From Varanus komodoensis (taxonomy: Eukaryota; Chordata; Lepidosauria; Squamata; Varanidae): DNA of 64,000 nt. The stretch is from positions 124,001 to 188,000 of the forward strand of contig NW_025335587.1 of NCBI RefSeq assembly GCF_004798865.1, read 5' to 3'. The position numbers were made by a program, and so were the translations under genes. Positions 1-13,400 of the stretch are shown here, piece after piece (within the stretch, counting starts at the first letter, position 1; each line of letters begins with the position of its first letter). Under the pieces are notes generated by a model that saw only the letters and a program-made list of their open reading frames with translations, made no database searches and was not told where the DNA came from.

Positions 1-1183
1 TTTACCATGCACTAACCTGACTGTGTCAACCTATTCTTATTTAAATAACAATTAACACATATTCACAGACATATTCACAAACATGCACAGTTTAATAACC
101 GAGGCTAGAAATATAGTGAATTCCAAACTGTTGCATAAGTCATAAAGTGACTCCTAGAACAATAGAGGTAATAAATACTGGCACTCAAACCAATCAATCG
201 TATGGTGAAGGAGATAAGATTTAGATCATGTACTATGCCAGTCAATCAATATAGGTTATCAATTGCTGTAGAATGGTGATTTTTCATTATCCTCAGCAAA
301 ACAACAAACTAAATATTTTAAAAGTTACTTTGACTGTTGGAACGCAGGTTACCAAGAGATGGTTTGTTTAAAACAATTAAGTTAGAAAAACTTATGTATA
401 AGCTTTTTAAAGCTTAAGGTCCCAGAACTAGACAGAACTTTACAGTGCTGTAATAAAGCACATTCCTTTTTACAGTTCACAGAATAAACAATCCAGTCAC
501 ATGGATGGGAATTGGTTATTGGAGAAATAACCAATTTAATTCAGCCAATTCATGGGGTTGATTGTGCCACAACTACCACTTAAATTTGTCAGTCAGTAAC
601 TACAGCTACTTCCATAGTCGATTGTTTATATTAATTATTTACATTGCAAGGGAAACTTATTTCTTCTGTATACATGAATTTGATTTAAAAAATGACTACA
701 TTTTTCCAATGTGTAATGGGGATGCTATCAAGTACCATCTTTCTAAACGATTTGGTTATCATGCAATGTGTTTCAAGCCAACCACCATGATAGAATCAAT
801 GATCTAGGCTCCTTACTTTGACCTTTTAAGGAAAAGTGAAAATGGGTTTTTGAAACTAAATCCCACCTATTTTTTATATTAAAAATTGAGCTCTCCAATA
901 AAAAATGAATATTGACACAAAATCTAGGTGCATACTAAAACAATCATCCTCAAGGGTCACTGTATCCAGCAAGCACTTAAATGAATAAAACATTTATGTC
1001 GGCCTAAACTAACGGGACTGCCAATGATGATCAATTTCTTCTAGTTCAAATATATTACATTATTGACAGCACAGGATGAGAGCTGTGGAACCACAGAGCA
1101 ACAGTCAAATCAAATACCAGGTTATATCTTGCAAAAGCAAGCAGCTTCCATATGATAAAAGGTATAAAAAATTGAATATTTAC
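1..1183 (-). other. STIL: STIL intron (3' part of gene beyond window)
   Basis: AT-rich sequence with no stretch that reads as the remaining STIL exons on the minus strand. I looked for the expected vertebrate STIL segments after the PSFVDS region and found none. I therefore treat it as intron; nothing else recognisable is seen. Confidence 0.7.
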
Positions 1184-1409
1184 CAGAATCCAGCAGAGGT
1201 CGGACAAAGTGCTTCTTCAGCAACATGAAGACTATCTACAAAGCTGGGTATATCAACAGCTTTTAATGAAGAGGCAATGCTTGTTTGACTCTTGTTCTTT
1301 TCAGTGTTCATAGAAATCTCAGAAATTTCTTCATTGGAAGTTTCTGCATCATCTTCTTTCATATAGTCTTTGTTCTTTTCCAAAGGGGAATTCCAGAACA
1401 AGCTAGCAC
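1184..1409 (-). CDS. STIL: STIL coding exon 13 (last visible)
   Basis: Encodes [20 protein letters not shown] and an acidic stretch, then [14 protein letters not shown]. Human STIL has GASLFWN and [16 protein letters not shown] at the same place. Acceptor CTACTTAG, donor GTAAAT after 1184. It leaves with two bases, so the reading frame must continue in an exon left of position 1. Confidence 0.94.
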
Positions 1410-4400
1410 CTAAGTAGTTCAAACAGGAAGAAAGTGTTGGCTGAACTCCATTAGACTGGTGTCAGTGCATCCTGTACAAGCATAGGCCGTTCTTGTCACG
1501 GCTGTCCCTCATGTCGAAGATTACAGCAAAGCAATGGCACAGACTGCTACAATTACTAGCCAATTATTACCGTATGTTTATTGTTAAGCAGTGGGAGGGA
1601 CTATGGATAGTCCTACATATTAGCTTGTGCATGCTGCACAGGGTTTTTGCTTTGTTGCAACCACTGGGCTCTAGCAGGAGCCATAAAAAACGGAGATGCC
1701 GCTATATACTGCAGCATGGTCTAAAGTTCTTCCAATTCCATTAAACATCTCTATCTAGAAACAAAAGGTTCACACTAACATGAGAAGCTGATACTGTGGC
1801 CTCCTGAAGAAAGTAATGTTAACATTAATATATTCTGCACTTTTCTGAATAAGTGTATTAGCTCCTCTACAAAATTTGCATTTTCAAACAATTAACACTC
1901 AATCCGCAGGGACACAATGATTGTACAACATGAAAATATGCCTTGATACTGTTCAGTGTGGGCACAGGACCCAAGTATGATAGCAGAATGGTCTGCCAGG
2001 ATATACAAGAGAAACAAAACAGCAGGCTAGAAACAATTTTCCTTTCTCTTGCATTACTGTTGCTTCAGGGTAGGGCTTAAAATCATTACCTGTGCTTACT
2101 GCAATGCTGACACTTTTCTTCATGTGTAACCCAGGAGAAGATTGTGTTTCCATAGCAACAAATTCTAGTTGCTTCTCAGACTGTACACTACTGTTTGCTA
2201 TGGTCTTAGTGGAACAGGGTTGAAGAGTCTGTGCTTCTAAAAGCCGCTGGATCTATAACCATGTAAGATCAGTGTTAATTGTACAGCCAAGATAACAAAA
2301 CTGAGAAAATAGTACAGTAAATATCACTTGTCAATTCATCTCTTATGCATGTACAGCTATTCTTTCCTTAAAGCAACATTTTAAAGCACCTTAAGATAAC
2401 AATTTAATACAGGAAATTGTACAACAGCAAAAAAATGTTGCTACTGAAACTGTAAATCTCATTTTTTAAAATCCGGTTGGTTTTTGGCTTCTGGACTGAT
2501 CTTAATTCCAAACAAGTTAATAGATCATTAAATTGACTAGTAAACATACCAGTATTAGCCATTCTAAAATCATATAATTATTACATTAAGTATTTGTAAA
2601 GGATGGTCCTACTAATTCAGTACTTGCCTCTGAGGAAACCAAACTTAAGCAGAGGAACAATGTTCTGTTATAGTAATATCATATTGGCTGGCATATTATT
2701 TTCCAGTAATTAAGCTAAATATAAAGTATATTGAGTGATAGAATTAACCCAACAAACCTGAGCTTGCAGCAGCTTGATCTGTCTGTCTTGTTCAGAAAGA
2801 ATTCTATAAACATCTGATGATAATCCCATAACTTCATTATCTGATACCATTTTTTGTGCAGTAGTATGCATGCATCCTGAATACACTGCATGGGACTGTG
2901 TACTACCAGAGTCAACAGTGGAAGGATTCTTTACTATAGCTGATACGTTATCACCAAAGGGAGAATTTCCCATTATTCCATGATGGCCTAAGTTTGTGTG
3001 GCAATTTTTGGCACATACTGGATTGCAGCCAGTATTTGTACATTCTATACTTTGACAGATTAATTGTGTACTCTCTTGGGCACTGCCTGACTGGATTTCA
3101 GGTCTATGACTAGAACTTGTTTTATGCAGCCCTTGCCAAATATTTGTTGGACTGTACTGCATGTGGCCACATAGCTGACAGTTGCAGACACAGGAAGGAC
3201 AGCAAAGTGGACCTTGAACTGGTATCCGAAAATCCACTGGTGGCCTTATATGTTGAGGTGACAACGCACAGCTATGCCAGAGATGCTGTGAAGCTATTGG
3301 AGTATTAGATGATGAGGTTGCAGCGATAGGAAATTTTCCATTCCTTTCCATAGCATCATCACTTGCCAAGTGTCTTTCAGAAGGTATTCCAAGTTGATGA
3401 GATGAAGTGTTGGGTGAGGAACCACTACAAGGTGTTGAAGAAGAGGAAGAAGAGGAAGATCCAAAACTCTTTCTTTGAGACTCAACTCCACCAGCCTGCT
3501 CTTGAGGTGGTGACTGCATTCCTTTGTAAGATTTTAAAACTGGATTTTTCTGCTTTAATTGGCCAGGCAATTGCCTTGGAGAAGGTTTCTTGGAACATGA
3601 ACCAAAAATTTGCTTCCCATTATCAGAACTCTGAAGTTGGCACGGTGGATGCTCTGTGGGACTTGTTATATTACCAGGTTGATGTCCAAATGAAAGCTGC
3701 TTTTTTGTTTGCATGATCATTCCATGTTTGGACCTTGGTATAGATTCTGCAGTTACACCATCAAATACAACTGACAATTCAGGGACTGAAGGCTGGATCT
3801 TAGTCATCTGGAAACCAGGACAATACAAGCTTACAATATTGTGATTACTGAAGATAAAAACATTCATGTAAACAATTTAATCTGAAAGGTTCTCACCCTT
3901 TTCACCTCAGTAATTTTTGTCTAACAGATTTCCCTACACTAAAAATACAAATGAGTGGAAAACAAACCATAAAGCAAAGCATAAGCCACAACCCACTCTT
4001 AAAGGAGACCTCAAATAGCCTTTCCAAAATCCTCAATAAAGTATCCTTCTGCTGTACTACTGCAGAATACACTATCGCCAGTGTACATATGTCTCACAGC
4101 AAAATTTAATGAGCAGAGCTGCTGTCTACATTCAGAAACTTGTCATTTGTTTTTTCTTTAGCTTAGTAAGTAGGAAAACTGAAGATAAAAATATTCAACA
4201 TGATCTCAATTCCTACTAAACAAAATCAAATATTTGGGCTATGGGTCAGCAGAGTCAATTATTCTTCCATGTTCAAAGAATACAGCTTCTTTTAAAAGTT
4301 AATCTGATATATTTGTGGCAATAAAGGGTTAAATAGCACTGTAGTACAACCTAGTGGCAAGACTATGGCATAGCACTAGCTTGATACTAATGCTGAATCT

Positions 4401-7400
4401 GGGCCAAAAACACAGCAAGAAAATTTTCTTGACCCTTGAAGGTAATCAAAGAAGAGATCTAGAAGTTACCTGTTGACTCACTGGAAGAGGATGGGGAAAT
4501 GGCCGCGGGGATGCATCATCTTCCACACCAGAATCATGATCACTGACAGATAGTTTACTTGGAGAAGAACCTTGAGTTGGGCTAAAAATATTTCAATATT
4601 TGTATTTCTTGTAAAATATAACTCACCAGAAAATGCCCTGAAATATTAAGTTTCGCACTCCAGCTACATTTAGAAGAATAAATACTACAAATACCCAGAG
4701 AATCTATAGGATTTCAGTCCTATGTACAATACTGCATTTTACAACATAACTGGTTTTCAATACAGTCTTGGAACAAGTAATGTTTTATGGAAATATGCAC
4801 CCTTTACAGAAATACGAGTAGCTACTGGAAGGCAGCCTATATAATTTGGTTCTGAACTACAATTATTTGTAAGCAAACTAAACAAAATGCAATGGCCTTA
4901 TTATATATAAATAAAAGAATTAAGGTTTCTGGTGGCTGCTTTTAATGTGTGCATTTTTGTTTGACTAGTGCAACTAAGAGAAATGTCAAATGGAAAAGCA
5001 TTTTCCCCTAATGCAGTATTTGGCAGTCTTCATATTTCAATATGGTAAACTAAGCTGTTTAGCTAATTTCACTAGGAAGCAATATTTACAGGATGTCCAC
5101 ATCCACACATATCACATGAGTTTCTTGTTTGGTTAAGTTCAGGCTGCCTATTGTGTGTCAGGCAAGAACAATTACAGAAATCCTACTTGTTTACCTCCTG
5201 CTATGTTCTATGTACTTACGTTTATACTAGGAAGGTTAACTATTAACAATTCTTACTGAAAATCTGTACATCCTTTCTGTAGAAAGTGCAGAATTGCATA
5301 CTGGCAGACATATAGGACAGATTATATGCATAAGTGTTTGAAATATGCCTCACCTGCTAAATGAAATCTTTTTTAAAATTTGGCTGAAGAACTCCATTTC
5401 TGAATTTTTATTGTCTGAATTCAGCTCAAACTGAACAGCATATCTATCTGAAGGCTCCACATTCTGAAATGAGGTAGATGCAGTTAGTAATCTCTATTTT
5501 AACCATTTTCACACAATTTTCTTTCCTTCTCACCCCAAACACTTCATAAGAAACCCTAAACAAGCCAAAATAGTGTCAAAATATTTTTACATCTTAGGAG
5601 CCTTTTCTGATGTAGAAGATTCATGACTGCTACATTGTGAATATACCTAACAACTGAAGATTGCCACATTATTTGTTTTAAATTAATTAAGAACCTGAAT
5701 GAAAAGCATGGACAGTGGCCTACATGCATACCTTTGTTTGTGTTCTTGTCCTGTAAGGCTGTTATTAAGTTATTGTATAATTAGTTTGGCACTCACTTTT
5801 ATGCCATTATCCTAGTAAAGTAGCCACATATCTGTCATTTTTGCTGCAGTTAAATGCAACGGGCCTTAATTTGCCCCCTTACCAATAGCACACCTTCCAC
5901 AAACCCAGTGAGGTTTTGCTCAGCAGGAACAGTAAATATTCATGTTATTTATAACGCTTAGCTGCTATGTGATGACAGATCATAAAGGTGCTAAACCAAA
6001 ATTTTAAGGATAACTTTCCAATTACTCCATTTTTAGCTCACCTTCCCCTCCCTTTCAAGAAGGGTAGAGTGGCTTATGGAGTTTCTTCATCCTCACAATC
6101 ACTGTGTGAGGTAGGTTAGGTTAGAAAGCATAAGATGGTCAGGACACTCAAGGGTTGCAAGGCTAAACAGGGGATTCAAACTTGCCTTTCATTGGTTTTA
6201 ATCCAGTATTCAAACCACTATACCACACTGGCCCATACAGCTGCATTAACTGCTTTTACAAAATAACTGATAGCTTTGGAAAAATTCACTCAAGTATTGC
6301 ATGTACAGAGCTACAGAAGAAATGCATAATACTGTATACATATGCATCCAAATCCCTTAAGTATTTAACTGACAAGAAACAACTGACCATGGCTACATTG
6401 CAATCATATATCTAACTTGATAAAGACCAGAAATAAAGCAACTTACTTTGAACCGATGTAAAGTTTCTTTGTTTGTAAGTAACTGGAAACATAATTCAGT
6501 ATGTCCACCACAGGGGAGGCATTCATAAAACTCTGGATCTTTATGCTTTGATGAATAAAGGACTATAAGAAAACTGCCTGATTCTGAAAGTACCCTAAAT
6601 AGGGGGAGGGGAGAATCAAAACAAAAAGAGATTCACCTGCTAATGTGATGCACTGAGTTGGAATAATAGGCTTTAAAATAGCAAATGCAGCTCAGTATAA
6701 GCTACTGTTAAGTAAGGCACATTAGGGTAAAATAAATAAATACATCCTACACCGATAGGACCTTAGCTAGCGGTGACTAATCAAGATAAATACAGAAGTT
6801 CTGGTAAATAGCTTGATGATAATGTCAGTGACTGGCTTTGCACAGCATTGCAAGCTATCATGAGTAACTAGCCAGAATGGGTCCTCATGTCATGCAGCCT
6901 GGTCTAACTCCTGTCTACAGGACAGCTCGTTTGTGGGCAGCAAGCCATCCTACAAACCCATGACTAGTTGTAGGGATTTCTGGAACCACAATTTCTGTCC
7001 TACTTTTTTCTGGCAACAACCTCAGCATGGCTTACATCATTCTCTTTCTCCTGGTCTCAGTCTTATCCCCACAACAACAACCCTATGTCATACTTTGGGC
7101 TGAGAGTTTGTAGCTGGCCCAAAGCCACCCAGTGAGCTCCATGGTTGAGCAAGGACCAAAACCCAGATTGCTTGTATCCCACTTCTGTGCTTCGGACCAC
7201 TACACCACACTGGTTCTCATCAATGAGTGGTCATGTCATCTGAATTCAGGAAACTGACCCTGTCGTGATTCCAGGGGAACCCACTTGCCAACAGCAGCAG
7301 AAACTTTTGCTGTTCTTGCCTGAGTCACCACCAGCTACTCCCAACAAGTATCCAAATGGTACTTTAGAATGATTATAAATGGCTCACTCTCACCAGCTGC

Positions 7401-10400
7401 AATCAGAAGATATTTTGTACTTGCCATGGTTATCCCAACACAGAGACTACTTTTTATGAATTCTGAAGAGACAGATACTGACAGCACCTCCAAAGTCCCC
7501 AAGCTGCACATTGCAGGGGCTGCCAGTGATTCACCATCTTCTGAAAAATAATTTTGGTGCAAATGAATGCACGGAAATGTACCATTTTTCTGAGGTTGCA
7601 CAAAAGTGCACCTCTGAATAGCTTAAATGTAAAGGCTTGCCCAAGCAATGCCCTAGTAGGTAACTCCTGTGGAAGTGCAGCAGGTTCCAGCCACAGCCAC
7701 CAAACAAGAATGCCTTCAAATTGGTTATTTTTTAAATTTGTACAGCTGTCAGAGCTGTCAAGAGATAGCAAGGGATTTTCCCCTACAAAATGGGGTGGTG
7801 CCTCACCTCCCCAACTTTGTACTGATCTCCTCAGAGTTTTTAGTTTATGCCACAGGTGCCAATGTCCCCACCTTTCCCCTCACTTTTCTGCATCTCCAGC
7901 TACTCAGGAAAGCAACATTCATGAGGCTACTGGTTTCTCATTAGTACTTTTGACCCTTAAAAGATCTAAGAAGAGTTTTTGTTCTTAAAACTCTGGCAAC
8001 TGTCAGCCATTCTTTGACGGGGATTTTTTTTTGGCTCCTTCTTAGATGGTAGACTAGCATTGTTTGAAAACGTGGCTTTTCTAGCTGACATTTTGCCTGA
8101 CAGTGGATAAAAAGGATAACTATCTCAATAAATAAAAATCCTGATGATTGAATAGTAAGAAGGACATTTTTCTTGTAACCCTCACTGTTTGAGAAAAATT
8201 CATTTTATTTATAATCACCTCTCTTGAATTGAAGAGCTGAATAAGAAGCGTAGACAACAGGTCCAGACCTGTGGATTGTAGATATGAGATATTCCACTCA
8301 ACCAGCTACAGGAAAGAAAAATTAGATTTCTGAGTACTTTCATTGGCATTGATACTACAACAGGTATATCCTTATGTAGCTCAAGCATTAATACAATAAC
8401 TTTTCCAGTTAATCTGAAGATGCACTATAATATATGTCTATGCTTATATTTCTTACATTTCTATATTGCCCAACAGCCAAATGCCAAGCAAATTCAAATA
8501 TTGGAAGACTAGGAAATGTTCACATTAAAATACTTACATGCCAATCAGTGGCAAACTATAAGCCTTGGGGTCTGTTTCCAGAACTAGAAGTAACTTCCTG
8601 GTCTGGTCCATTGTAAGGTATCTGCAGGAAAGTAAACATTTTCTCCCTGAAGAAAAGTTGCTTGTCAACTCCAATTTGTTTGCTTTATTAATACAACAAA
8701 GCTCACCTAAGTACCTCACCCCTTAGTCTCCATCAGAGTTGGCACTTGAAGAAAGGCCCCATAAGTTGAATGCAGCGATAGGGTAGATTGTGATCAGGAG
8801 CTGCACTCCTACAGGTATTGTTCCAACTTAGAACACCGGACGTTCATTGGGGATGCTATATAAATCTTTGTAAGCATTCTTCTTACATGTACCACAGAGA
8901 AACCAATTCCCAGTACATTAGTGGGGACAAAAATGCAGCCTTTGATTTACACATCAATCCAAAGTGATTCAACTTGCCTGCATGCAAGCCATTTTTATTT
9001 CCAAAACTAATAGGACTATACATCTGAAACATGTGGGAAGAATGCCATACAAAGATTTTTGCATTATTAGTGATATGCAGATTATAGCTACTTGAAAAGC
9101 TGCTATGTAGTAGTTATAAATGTGAAAGCTGCTTCCTAAGTGGACCGCCCCATCATTTGGGGGATTTTTTAAATAAGCTACCTCTATACAATACATAGCA
9201 CTAGTACAGAAAATATTCAGAGAATGGGGGCAAACCACACAGGTAGGCAGTTTCTGCACATTGCAGCCACTGCCTCAAAATTGCCACTATATGAAAGTAA
9301 TTCCAGTGGCTTCCACTTGGTCTTATTCCCAAAAGTCCAACTATTTTAATTTGTCTATATAGTTTCCAGTAAACCAGTCACTGGATACAGACAGTATAAT
9401 GTATAAAAACCAGAAATGGCCATTATTATATCCTGTTCTGTCTTCTTTATCACCAGAACTTCTAACAGAATTAAGAACTGCCTTTCAGTAGCCTGCAAGA
9501 TCTTTGATGTATCTGAATGTCAGACCCACTGAACAAAGCATACATATCAACAATGAACCTTTAGGGTTAGCATTAACTTACCCACATTTGTAAGTTCTCT
9601 GCACCTGTGAAATGTTTATGTGACTGCTTAGGTTTCTTGCAAGGGCTGTCGGAATTATTGGAACAGGCTTCACAGGAGAGTATTTTAAAGCATTGCCTAT
9701 TGTAACAGCTGCCCAATGAAAGTCAAAGTTTAGGTTATCCATATTCTCTGTTGAAGAGATATGAACTCTTAAGGTCAACATATTGGAAGGCTCCAAAGAA
9801 TCTTGGCTGTTCAGATTCTGTTGCAGTTTCTAAAGAAAGAAAAGGTTACCAAAATTAGTTTAAGAGACAGATATAACATTAGCAGAGTTTGTTAAAAATA
9901 GGAGAGGCTGCTATGACTGCATTCTTTCCACGCCAGGCTTCTGTACTTCTAGCAAGTACATAAACTCAGCTGGAAAGAGCACCAAAGGCAGCAGCAGTGA
10001 TAGGGCACACATTTATCCCTTCCACAATGAGTGCAGTGAAGGACAGTGGGTAGAAAAGATTAGGGGAGGGGTGGAGGAAGAAGCTGGCCTGAGGGCAAGT
10101 TTTAGGAAAAACCATTTCCAAGTCCATATTAAAAATAGAAGTAAACGCTGATATTGGTTCTTAAGGCACATACGTATAACTATTATTGTTCTGAGGCAGA
10201 CTAATAAGTAGCTGCTAGACGTTAGCAGAGCAACACAATATGGAATCATTGCAGAAACTGAATAATCGTTCCAAGCTTTTTACCTTAAAAGCCAAGCTGA
10301 AATCTTCAGACCTGTGCACTATGACATCATCTGATGAAGATCCCCAGGCATTAAATGTACATGGAATCAAAAAGTCTCCAGGAAGAGGTGCCGAGGGGAT

Positions 10401-13400
10401 TTTCCCCAAGCTACCAGTTACTTCACGACCCGGATCAAAACGGTCTATTGTTAGTGATACACCCTCATTATCTGTGCCAGAAAAAATTAAACAATTAAAG
10501 AGAATTCTGTGTTCACTAATCGAAAAGACAGTAATCTGTAACATGTATTAGTCTAAGGCTATGATTCTCACTTGAAAGGTCCCAGGTTCAAGGTCTAAAG
10601 AAACCCAGTCCAAAGGAATTTGATGAGTGTAAACTTGGGAAAAGTCATTGCTTAATGATACAACCATGTGCTCTGCATGCAGCAGTAATTTGCTGATTCA
10701 GTACACAATTCAGTTAAAAGAATCTTGGAAGAACACAACAAACGTCTCCACCTGAGGTCTTGTAGCGTACTGTCTACAGCAGTGAGGACTGTCCAACTGG
10801 GGAAATTATTGAAGCTGAATTCAGACACAAGTATCCCCACATTAAATAGTAACTTATGTACATTCCTCTGCATAGTTGTATATATGAATGCATGATGAAC
10901 TGGAGAAGCCTTGAGCTAGAGTAATTTCAGTCAGTGGTATTCCATCTGATTTCCTTCCTCTTTGGCTTTGATGTATGCCACTATCCCTGCCCTCAGCAAA
11001 TTTTTGCGTTGAATAGTTTTACTAGAATGGATGGGAGAAAGACTTACAATGAGGCTGTTTTCCTTGATTTGTGCCAGTGAATAATCTTTGTAAAAGTCCT
11101 TTTCCCCTTAGGAAGTACAGGACATTGCACACACCAAGTAAAACATACAAAACCGGGCTGTTTAAAATCCCCAATTTTATATTTATGAACCCTAGTTTCT
11201 TTGCATAATTCTAGATTTACTATTGAGTCGAGAGGAGTGAAGCAGTTTTTTTGCACACATTGGGTTTTGGGTTCAAACACAAGTTTGCACTTTCAAGCAC
11301 AAGTTGAAAAGGAACTCAGGTAGGAGGGCTGGCAAAGTTCCATTAGACCATGAAGAGCTATTGTCAGTCAGGAGAGACAATATTGGCCTAGGTAGGCTAG
11401 CAGCCTGTCAATAAAGGCAGTTTTATATGTTCACTATCCTTTAGTATTACTTCTATCGCATTATTACTTTGAGTAAGACCATGAGGCTTACTCAGTCAGT
11501 TAGTCAAAATCAGAAGAGCTGGTCAGTGGCTTATCTGACATTCTAAGTACCTTCATCTATGGCAAGAGTTGCAACTAGAAAGCAGGAGAATGGTTTTCTT
11601 CGACTTTGCTTAGCATGACGATGGGCAAGTCTCAGTGTCTTCTCAGCCATGATCAACTTTGGGTTTCTGAAGAGACACATAATTAAAATATTAATACCTG
11701 AATTTACAGTTTCTAAATAGTATTAGATTGGGACTTTCAGTTATCTCCAAAAATAACTTATTACCACAAAAAATACATAACAGAAAATAATTACTGGTTA
11801 AGACAACACAATAACCCACACTCCAGGGTTGAGTATTACTTGATGAACCATCTAGTATCTTATTGCAACTATAGCAACAAGCTGTAGCTTGTCAACCAAA
11901 ACAGCTATGAAGAGAACCCATGGTTTATTGTTGTGTTATGAACCATGGTTTGGTTCATCATGGTTTGTCAGTACATAGTTATCATGTTGTCTGAATCCAG
12001 TGAATAAGTTCATGTCTCAAAGTAAGAAAACAAGGAAGCAGCAAGACAGAAAAACAAATGAGGAAGCAACATATAATTTTTTTAGGTTTGAAATTGTTGT
12101 TATATGAACAACTGTGTAATATGTGAAAAGGTGGAAGCTTCTCAAGTGACCCATACTTAGATATTTGGATCCATACAGGTTTCCAGCCTTGTTTCATAAA
12201 CAAACATCCTTTAGTAACCTATGTGGGTGATTTGCATGGGATTATGGACAGGGGAAGGGCAAGATTCTGCTTGTGTGTGGAGGGTGGGTACACTGGAAGA
12301 CTGTCAGAAAAAATACAACTTCTTTAACCCAAAAGATAACAAGTCATACCTATGAGAACTCAGGTGAGAGATGGTGCTTTCTCCAGTAGGAGATGGATTC
12401 CAAAGTGCACATTTAGATGGAGGAAAACTGAAGGGGAGCATCTTCCCTCTGAAAGATAAACAATTACTCCTTTTGATTTAGTTAATTAGAAAAGTGTGGG
12501 TGATTTGTCGGTCAAGTCATTTAAAAGGCTACAACTCCCACCAAATTTTACTACTGGCTAGGGACAATGTAAGTTGTAGGTCAAAGCATCTGAAGCTCCT
12601 CAAGATTCCACCCTGAGTTGAAGACAAACATAGCCTTCTTCAACCTGGTGCTCCAAATGCATTAGACTAAAGCTCCTCTCATGCCCAGATGGAAATTGTA
12701 GTTCAACACATCTAGGGGAGCAAAAGGTTGGGAAGCCGATGTTCTATTTTTATATGTATCAAATTCTCTCAAAATTGCAAGACAGAAATGGTGCCCTTTA
12801 GTATATAAATATGTTCATCTCTCTAATTTTAATAAAAACAGCAGTTTCTTCACATCTTCCCTGAATAAATGAATACCAAATCATTCATTAGGTTCAACTG
12901 ATTCCATTACAATGTAGAATGAAATAACCCATAATTTGTGATCGCCACAAATTCTCCTCCAACTCCGAAGTCTTCTGTGCATGCAAAAAGTGATATAAGA
13001 GTCAACACTTCTCTCTCCATAGTTAAGGCGAACCACTCTGAAGCAGAACTGGGGATACTCAAGGCAGACCAAGGGGATATGGGAATGCAATCTGCCAATA
13101 ATGTCTATTCCATGGGTGAGGGAACACTGTTGGATCCAGGCCACTGTTTCCGTGACAGAGTTAACTTGTAACGATCAACAAGGTTTTGCGAGTTAGAGTG
13201 TCCATGTGGCTACTGACATACAAATAAAACTTTTAAAAGAACATATAAACTCAAAACATTCAGGGGAAACACTTAGTTCTGTTTGCTGGCTACTGATTCA
13301 CCAAACCTCTGCAAAGAAACATAAATGCATCTTAAGGCAAAGCTGCTAAGGTATAACTTGTAGTCCAATTCTAGCTCAGCCATACATGTATCTAAGCCTC

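Noticed and set aside
3117-3716. Plus-strand frames of 63 and 117 codons
   Set aside because: They are the antisense shadow of the large STIL exon.
10240-10551. 103-codon plus-strand frame
   Set aside because: It is antisense to STIL coding exon 4 and its intron borders.
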